Translations under genes and position numbers: made by a program | Shown here: piece after piece, positions 58,432 to 64,000 of the stretch | Numbering within the stretch: position 1 is the first letter of the stretch | How the letters are laid out: every line of letters begins with the position of its first letter | Assembly (NCBI GenBank): GCA_964017045.1 | Contig: OZ024795.1 | Span: 27,876,366 to 27,940,365 of the forward strand | Source: Omphiscola glabra | Taxonomy: Eukaryota; Mollusca; Gastropoda; Lymnaeidae | Length of the DNA stretch: 64,000 nt | Reading direction: 5' to 3' | Notes under the pieces: model-generated | The model's input: the letters and a program-made list of their open reading frames with translations, nothing else | Told to the model about the DNA's origin: nothing | Database searches by the model: none

Positions 58432-59173
58432 CTTTGCATGAAGAAATCACAAAACCTGGGATATTTTTGACTTTGTGTTTTTAAGCTGATTCCTTAGACA
58501 GCAAATCGCCTCTCTCCACGCACCTGGTTGAGCCTATGGATAAACCATATTATAAGGATGATATGATCCAGCTTGGAGCCAGCAGCATCGTCCGATGCTG
58601 TCGGAAATCTTTAGTTGTAATAACGTATCAGCCTACGGAACTGCTTCTCCGTGTTTTGATGCAGAGTTGCCATCCAAGGATTTTTGTCCTGTCGATTAAT
58701 TCAAGTTCAGCATACCCTGCTCATCTATTTCAAGTATAGCTAAACTTTAATTAATTAAACCATAAAATGCAAGCGTGATATTTTTTCTGCTAAAATCGTT
58801 CATTACTTAATTCATGACTTACAAATTTGCATAATTTATTGCCTTATTACTCATAAATAAGCGATGTTTAATAAAATAAAGAGTGAGGTCAAAGCGAACA
58901 AAATTGCAATGAAAGTGAACAATCAAGAAATATGGAAATACAAACGACTATATCTGACTAAAAAATTGGGGGGAGAATTGTTTAATTTTCATTTGGGTTG
59001 ATTTGCATCAGTTTAGATCTTAATGTAGAAACTAATTGGTAATTAATTAAAATAACTGTTGCAACCTTTGGTTTCATTTTCATATTAATATAAGGAGAGT
59101 GAGAGAAAGAGAGAGAGAGAGAGAAAGGGGAGAGAGACAGGTGGGAGAGGGAAGAGAGAGAAAGCAGAAGTTA
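58432..59173. other. unassigned, with a GA-rich tract
   Basis: GA-rich tract at about 59098-59166. The small frame at 58536-58739 has no known motif. Confidence 0.45.
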
Positions 59174-59181
59174 GTTTAAGC

Positions 59182-59378
59182 CAGGCCTGCATCACGCAAT
59201 ATGTACGACGGGCCGTTATACTTTATGAAAAACATGTTAAGGCCAAAAGAAAATAGGACAGGTGAGAAAGCTATTAAGAAAATAATAAGAATAAAGAATA
59301 TTTTTGTTATTTCGCGGGCCGCAAAGTTGGTGTAGGCGGGCCGCAGGTGGCCCGCTGGCCGTATGTTGTGCAGGCCTG
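59182..59378. mobile_element. hAT-type MITE, family C
   Basis: 197 bp, ends CAGGCCTGCATCACGC and TTGTGCAGGCCTG. 8-bp duplication GTTTAAGC / GCTTAAGC (59174-59181 and 59379-59386), one mismatch. The interior has GCGGGCCGCAGGTGGCCCGC near the right end. Confidence 0.85.
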
Positions 59379-59573
59379 GCTTAAGCAATAAAATCGTGGA
59401 TGGTGAGGAGTGAAATATTTGGATTAGAGAATTAGGATTAGAGATAGTGGAGAGATGAAGTTGGGTAAGGTTATGTGAAGATGGGAAAAGGGATGGGAGG
59501 AATTGTGTGAAGTGATGGGTTAAGGAAAGGCCTGGAGGGAGATGTTTGTGTCTCTGAGGGGGACACCATTGAT

Positions 59574-60345
59574 TTGACGGGGTTTTGGTTGAAGGAGAGA
59601 TTGGAATATGTTGGATTAGGGTTGACGGGGTTTTGGTTGAAGGAGAAACTGGAATATGTTGGATTAGGGTTGACGTGGTTTTGGTTGAAGGAGAGATTGG
59701 AATATGTTGGATTAGGGTTGACGGGGTTTTGGTTGAAGGAGAGATTGGAATATGTTGGATTAGGGTTGACGTGGTTTTGGTTAGAGAATTGGGAATATGT
59801 TGGATTAGGGTTGACGGGGTTTTGGTTGGAGAATTGGGAATATGTTGGATTAGGGTTGACGGGGTTTTGGTTGGAGAATTGGGAATATGTTGGATTAGGG
59901 TTGACGGGGTTTTGGTTGGAGAATAGGGAATATGTTGGATTAGGGTTGACGGGGTTTGGTTGAAGGAGAGATTGGAATATGTTGGATTAGGGTTGACGTG
60001 ATTTTGGTTGAAGGAAAGATTTGAATATGTTGGAATAGGGTTGACGTGGTTTTGGTTGGAGAATTGGGAATATGTTGGATTAGGGTTGACGGGGTTTTGG
60101 TTGAAGGAGAGATTGGAATATGTTGGATTAGGGTTGATGTGGTTTTGGTTGAAGGAGAGATTGGAATATGTTGTATTAGGGTTGACGTGGTTTTGGTTGA
60201 AGGAGAGATTGGAATATTTTGGATTAGGGTTGACGTGGTTTTGGTTGGAGAATTGGGAATATGTTAGATTAGGGTTGACGTGATTTTGGTTGAAGGAGAG
60301 ATTGGAATATGTTTGATTACGGTTGACGGGTTTTTTAGGTGAAGG
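59574..60345. repeat. 45/48-bp minisatellite, about 16 copies
   Basis: Two unit types, with GTTGAAGGAGAGATTGGAAT (48 bp) or GTTGGAGAATTGGGAATATG (45 bp), both followed by GTTGGATTAGGGTTGACG. Both are multiples of three, so long plus frames exist. One unit near 59951 lacks a T and breaks the frame. Decayed traces extend left to about 59420. Confidence 0.95.
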
Positions 60346-60384
60346 GGAGATTAGAGATGTAATGGATTATGACCAATATCGTAC

Positions 60385-60628
60385 AATTTACATGGTCACC
60401 ACTTGCAAACAGCAGTGTATGAAGGAGTCAAAAAGGCAGAAGTTGCGTGAAACGAAGCCCTTACAATAAAAGGAACTACACGGAAGTCCAAAACAAACCA
60501 GGAGTCAAGATTCTCCTGCATGAAATGCAGCCGAGATTGCCATTCCAGGATCGGCCAAGTGAGACAGTTGTTGAAGTGCATGTACATAGCTGCTCCATCG
60601 TCTCGCGAAGACGGAAAGATGCCATATA
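60385..60628 (+). mobile_element. LINE 3' end fragment (zinc-knuckle part)
   Basis: Contains MKCSRDCHSRIGQVRQ..LKC and ends CCATCGTCTCGCGAAGACGG then a TA tail. Same family and same 3' end as the fragment at 9369-9717. 5'-truncated close to the edge of the 45/48-bp array. Confidence 0.8.
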
Positions 60629-60744
60629 TATATATAAATACCTTAAAATTGCAAAAAATTTTTGGGATACATCAGGAATATCGATTATCTATATATATAA
60701 AAATGAATGTATGTCTGTATGTATGTATGTCTGTATGTCTGTTT

Positions 60745-62480
60745 GTCTCATATGCGCTCCCACACCATTCATGCGATTGCAACAAAACTTTGGTGAGTTG
60801 TTGGCCACTTACCTGGGCATTTAACTGCGTCATTAAAATACGTTTCAAATTTTTCGTTTTCGGCCGTTGGCCCTTCATTCGTTTTTTTTCTTATACGAGC
60901 TTTGTAAAAAATATTTCCGTCTGCGCTCCTACACCATTCTTCTGAATGCGCTAAATCTTTGGTAAAATGTTGCAAGCACGCGCACAAAAGTTTGGAAATA
61001 ATTATAACCGTTTTAAAATATTCCGTTTTGAGCCAGGAGCCCCGTGTTCGTTTTTTCTTATATGAGCTATATAAATATATTTTCAAACCGTATGCGCTCC
61101 TACACCATTAATGTGATTGCGACAAAACATTGGAGAGTTGTATTCCACAAGCTCGCGCATTTTACTGGGTCATTATAACACTTTTAAAATATTTCGTTTT
61201 GGCCGTTGGCCCCAAAATCGTTTTTTTTTTCTTATATGATCTTTGTAAACAATAGATTTCGTCTGCGCTCCTACATCATTTATTTGAATACGATAAAACT
61301 TTGACGAGATGTTGTGAGCATGCCCACAAAGGTTTCTAAATTATTACAACCGTTTTAAAATATTCCAGTTTGAGCCAGGGGCCCCATGTTCGTTTTTTCT
61401 TATAGGAGCTATATAAATATAATTTCAAACCGTATGCGCTCCTACACCATTCATGTGATTGCAACAAAACTTGTTTGAAAGGTTGTCCATAAAGTTGCGC
61501 ATGTTGATGAGTAATTACAATACTTTTAAAATATTCCGTTTTCTGCTGTTGGCCCCAAATTCTTTTTTTTCTTAAATGAGCTTTGTACAAAATAATTTCG
61601 GTATGCGCTCCTATACCATTCATCTGAATGCGATAAAACTTTAGTTAGATGTTTTTCCCCCGCCCGCAAAGCTTTTCCAATTATTACAACCGTTTAAAAT
61701 ATTATGTTTTGAGCCAGGGGCCCCATGTTCTATTTTTCCAATATGAGCTAAATAAATATAATTTCAAACCGTATGCGCTCCTACACCATTCATGCGATTG
61801 CAAAAAAACTTTGTTGAAAGGTTGTCCATAAGGTCGCGCATGTTAATGAGTAATTACAATACTTTTAAAATATTTCGTTTTCAGCCGTTGTTCCCAAATT
61901 CTTTTTTTTTCTTATATGAGCTTTGTACAAAATAATTTCTGTATGCGCTCCTATATCATTTATCTGAATGCGATAAAACTTTAGTAAAATGTTTTACCCA
62001 CGTCCGCAAAGCTTTTCAAATTATTACAACCGTTTAAAATATTCTGTTTTGAGCCAAGGGCCCTGTGTTCTATTTTTCCGATATGAGGTATACAAATAAA
62101 ATTTCAAACAGAGCTAATGTGTGGATGGATAGACTTTTAATCAAATACAAATAGCGACATTAAATTGTGTGTATGACATAATAATTAGGTTTCTGAAGTA
62201 GTTACAACACTTTTAAAATAATCCGTTTTTGGCCGTTGGTCCCAAAATCGTTATTTTTCTTATATGAGCTTTGTAAAAAATAATATCCGTATGCGCTCCT
62301 ATACCATTTATCTGAATGCGATACAACTTCAGTAATATGTTTCTCTTTTTTTAATTTTGTGATAAAATAAGTAGGTTTCTGAAGTAATACAACAATTCTA
62401 CAATATTCCGTTTGTGGCCGGGGGCATTCATTCGTTTTCCACCCTTATATGATCTAAATAATTATCGTATGCATTCCTAT
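60745..62480 (+). repeat. 170-bp repeats in the Helitron 5' region, about 10 copies
   Basis: TGCGCTCCTACACCATT recurs near 60753, 60922, 61093, 61263, 61434, 61603, 61773, 61943 and, more decayed, near 62290 and 62463; one copy near 62110 is badly eroded. Odd and even copies differ: one type has TTTTGAGCCAGGGGCCCC and TGAGCTATATAAATATA, the other GCCGTTGGCCCC and TGAGCTTTGTA. The true period is thus a 340-bp dimer. Confidence 0.88.
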
Positions 62481-63226
62481 ACCATTCATCCGATTGCGAT
62501 AAAAACTTTGGTGAATTGATATGCGCGCTCCATTTTACAATATTTCGCATGGGCCGATGTCGTTAAATTCGTTTTGTTTTCTTTAACAAACTTTATCAAA
62601 ATAAATTCAAACAGAGCTATCAACACAACCGCCCTTGAACAAATGCCAACAGACATTAATTTGTAGCAAGAGCAGAGAAAACACGTTTTTGCATGTTTAG
62701 TGTAGAGAGTATTTTTGTTGTTTTTATAAATAAGCTTGAATTTTGTGACGTATTTTAGAATAGGATATGACGTTGTAAACGTGTTATGGTTTTGAACAGC
62801 AATGATAAAGTAATTCTATAATAGAGTGTGAGAAATTCGCAGTTGTTTTGTTTTATTAAAAGACATTTGACATGAATCGATGGTTTCTTAAGTTTTTAAA
62901 TTACCCAATAGACAACGAAGGTATTGAACTATAATAGCATCTAGATTTTAACGTTGGAATTTATGATTTATAAAGTAATGTGACCCTTATACAACTGGAA
63001 ATGTACTGCCAACAATTCATTGTTCTTCATAACATATGAAAACTATTAACATTAAAAATATCGTTAATTAATTGATTTAAATACAAACAGCGATATTTCA
63101 TTTTGTGTTTGACGTAACAAGTCGTGTTAAATGTGAAATTAACATTGCCTATCGAAATCTAATAACAGATATCACATGCATTTGTAATATTCGTCACAAA
63201 GCAATACTTTTGCTGTCAAATCACTG
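62481..63226. other. Helitron spacer before the coding region
   Basis: AT-rich, no motif recognised. ACAGAGCTAT..CAACA and similar words suggest an eroded repeat at the left. Upstream regulatory sequence for the Helitron frame would be here. Confidence 0.4.
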
Positions 63227-64000
63227 ATGCCACCCAAACGAAAAGCTATTGGTTTTTCCACACCTCAAGCGCGTAAGAAAAGGTCATCACGAGCATCGGA
63301 AACAGTCAAGCAACGAGAAGCACGACTGGAAACCGCTCGAGTATGCAATGCTCAAGCCCGTACATTTGACACAGTGGAGCAACGGGAAGCAAGACTGGAA
63401 ACCGCCCGAGTACGCAATGCTCGAACCAGACGAACACTGCACGTTGAATTAAATCTTAGTGCATTCCATTACAATGCTAATTATGATTACAGTCTTCATC
63501 CAAGCGTGGTTATTGGAAAAATGGATAAATTATGCGTGTATTGCAGTGCCCTCAAATTTAAGAATGAAACTGCGGGAATTTGCTGCGCGGGTGGAAAAGT
63601 GAAATTGCAAGAATTACATTCACCACCAGAACCATTATCAACCTTGATATCAGGTGAAACAAGCCAATCGAAACATTTCTTGGCAAACATACGCAAGTAC
63701 AATTCATGTTTCCAAATGACATCGTTCGGTGCAACAAATATCGTGCGCGAGAATTACATGCCAACATTTAAAGTGCAAGGGCAAATTTATCATCGTGCAG
63801 GATCACTACTACCACTGCCAGACACAGATCACAAATTTCTTCAAATTTATTTTATGTGGAATACTGATGAACAAATCGATCAACGTTGTCATATCAATAT
63901 GGGCACTAAGAGAGAAATTGTAGCTGTATTGCAATCTCTATTTTTGCAACACAACGAATTAGTTCAATTGTTTAGAAATTCACTTGAACAAATGCCGACA
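63227..64000 (+). CDS. Helitron Rep/helicase protein, N-terminal part (runs off the window)
   Basis: An ATG at 63227 opens a frame of 258 codons with no stop to the last base. Residues 24-40 and 49-65 hold two copies of a basic, Arg/Glu-rich motif (..TVKQREARLETARV.., ..TVEQREARLETARV..), usual in Helitron N-termini. Residues 103-120 have CxxC..CC (LCVYCSALKF..GICCAGGK). Next are PPEPLSTL, FLANIRKYNSCFQMTSFGA (151-169) and FKVQGQIYHRAGSLLP (181-196), the block just before the Rep domain. The HUH nuclease and helicase motifs lie downstream. Rolling-circle transposition is the family role. The frame is intact as far as seen, so the copy may be young. Confidence 0.9.
   Translation, partial: MPPKRKAIGFSTPQARKKRSSRASETVKQREARLETARVCNAQARTFDTVEQREARLETARVRNARTRRTLHVELNLSAFHYNANYDYSLHPSVVIGKMDKLCVYCSALKFKNETAGICCAGGKVKLQELHSPPEPLSTLISGETSQSKHFLANIRKYNSCFQMTSFGATNIVRENYMPTFKVQGQIYHRAGSLLPLPDTDHKFLQIYFMWNTDEQIDQRCHINMGTKREIVAVLQSLFLQHNELVQLFRNSLEQMPT

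Larger units (their letters stand above)
60688..64000 (+). mobile_element. Helitron, 5' portion (continues past the window)
   Basis: A likely 5' terminus TCTATATATATAAAAATG starts at 60688, after an A at 60687, matching the common Helitron 5' start TC and insertion after A. Next come a TGTATGTC-rich stretch, about ten 170-bp repeats, a spacer and a coding region whose protein matches the N-terminal part of Helitron Rep/helicase proteins. The 3' hairpin and CTRR end would lie beyond the window. Confidence 0.75.

Noticed and set aside
58536..58739. 67-residue plus-strand frame
   Set aside because: No recognisable motif, no supporting context.
59574..60345. Telomere-like TTAGGG words
   Set aside because: TTAGGG occurs once per 45/48-bp unit and never as tandem TTAGGG, so not telomeric.
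60396..60587. Minus-strand frame over the LINE 3' end
   Set aside because: Antisense shadow of the plus-strand LINE fragment.
63496..63767. Minus-strand frames of 68-69 residues
   Set aside because: Antisense shadows of the Helitron coding region.

Overview
This is a stretch of animal nuclear genome with no bacterial, viral or organellar gene layout. It is AT-rich and intron- or intergenic-like, with animal-type transposons throughout: hAT miniatures, several LINE lineages, a solo LTR, a Penelope-like fragment and a Helitron. One open frame resembles the N-terminus of a TRPC cation channel. Together these suggest a lophotrochozoan, most likely a gastropod mollusc. That assignment is inference; nothing here fixes the species.

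The dominant content is minisatellite and satellite DNA. I count about 50 separate tandem arrays with unit lengths from 12 to 64 bp, plus a 170-bp repeat inside the Helitron. By a hand tally they fill roughly 22 kb, about a third of the window. Almost every array has its own unit, so they look locally born rather than copies of one satellite. Two arrays (34-bp units at 5.5-7.9 kb and 62-bp units at 54.0-55.4 kb) carry higher-order duplications of 850 bp and 558 bp. Most long open frames in the window are translations of these arrays and not genes.

Layout: 0-5 kb, short arrays, a foldback element, a miniature element and a hAT miniature. 5.5-7.9 kb, the 34-bp satellite. 8.3-12.8 kb, arrays broken by nested LINE fragments and two more hAT miniatures, then a decayed RNase H-bearing LINE and a GC-rich retroposon copy. 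13.4-17.2 kb, small arrays. 17.4-18.1 kb (minus strand), the TRPC-like frame, whose ankyrin region contains a 34-bp tandem duplication. 19.1-25.3 kb, large arrays. 26-31.7 kb, miniatures, then a 36-bp array split by a solo LTR. 32-37 kb, arrays, a hAT miniature and a LINE remnant. 38-41.5 kb, two GC-rich retroposon copies, one containing a 39-bp array made from its own sequence. 42-58.4 kb, arrays, another GC-rich copy and a Penelope-like fragment. 59-60.6 kb, a third hAT type, a 45/48-bp array and a LINE 3' end. From 60,688 to the window end, the 5' part of a Helitron with an open N-terminal coding region that runs off the edge.

No pathway or operon can be described. The two frames most likely to matter are the TRPC-like one and the Helitron one. 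The strongest overall signal is how tandem arrays arise and grow: from a coding exon (17.7 kb), from a transposon (40.9 kb), by unit-length change (19.7-22.1 kb and 32.1-33.1 kb) and by block duplication (6.2-7.9 kb and 54.2-55.3 kb).
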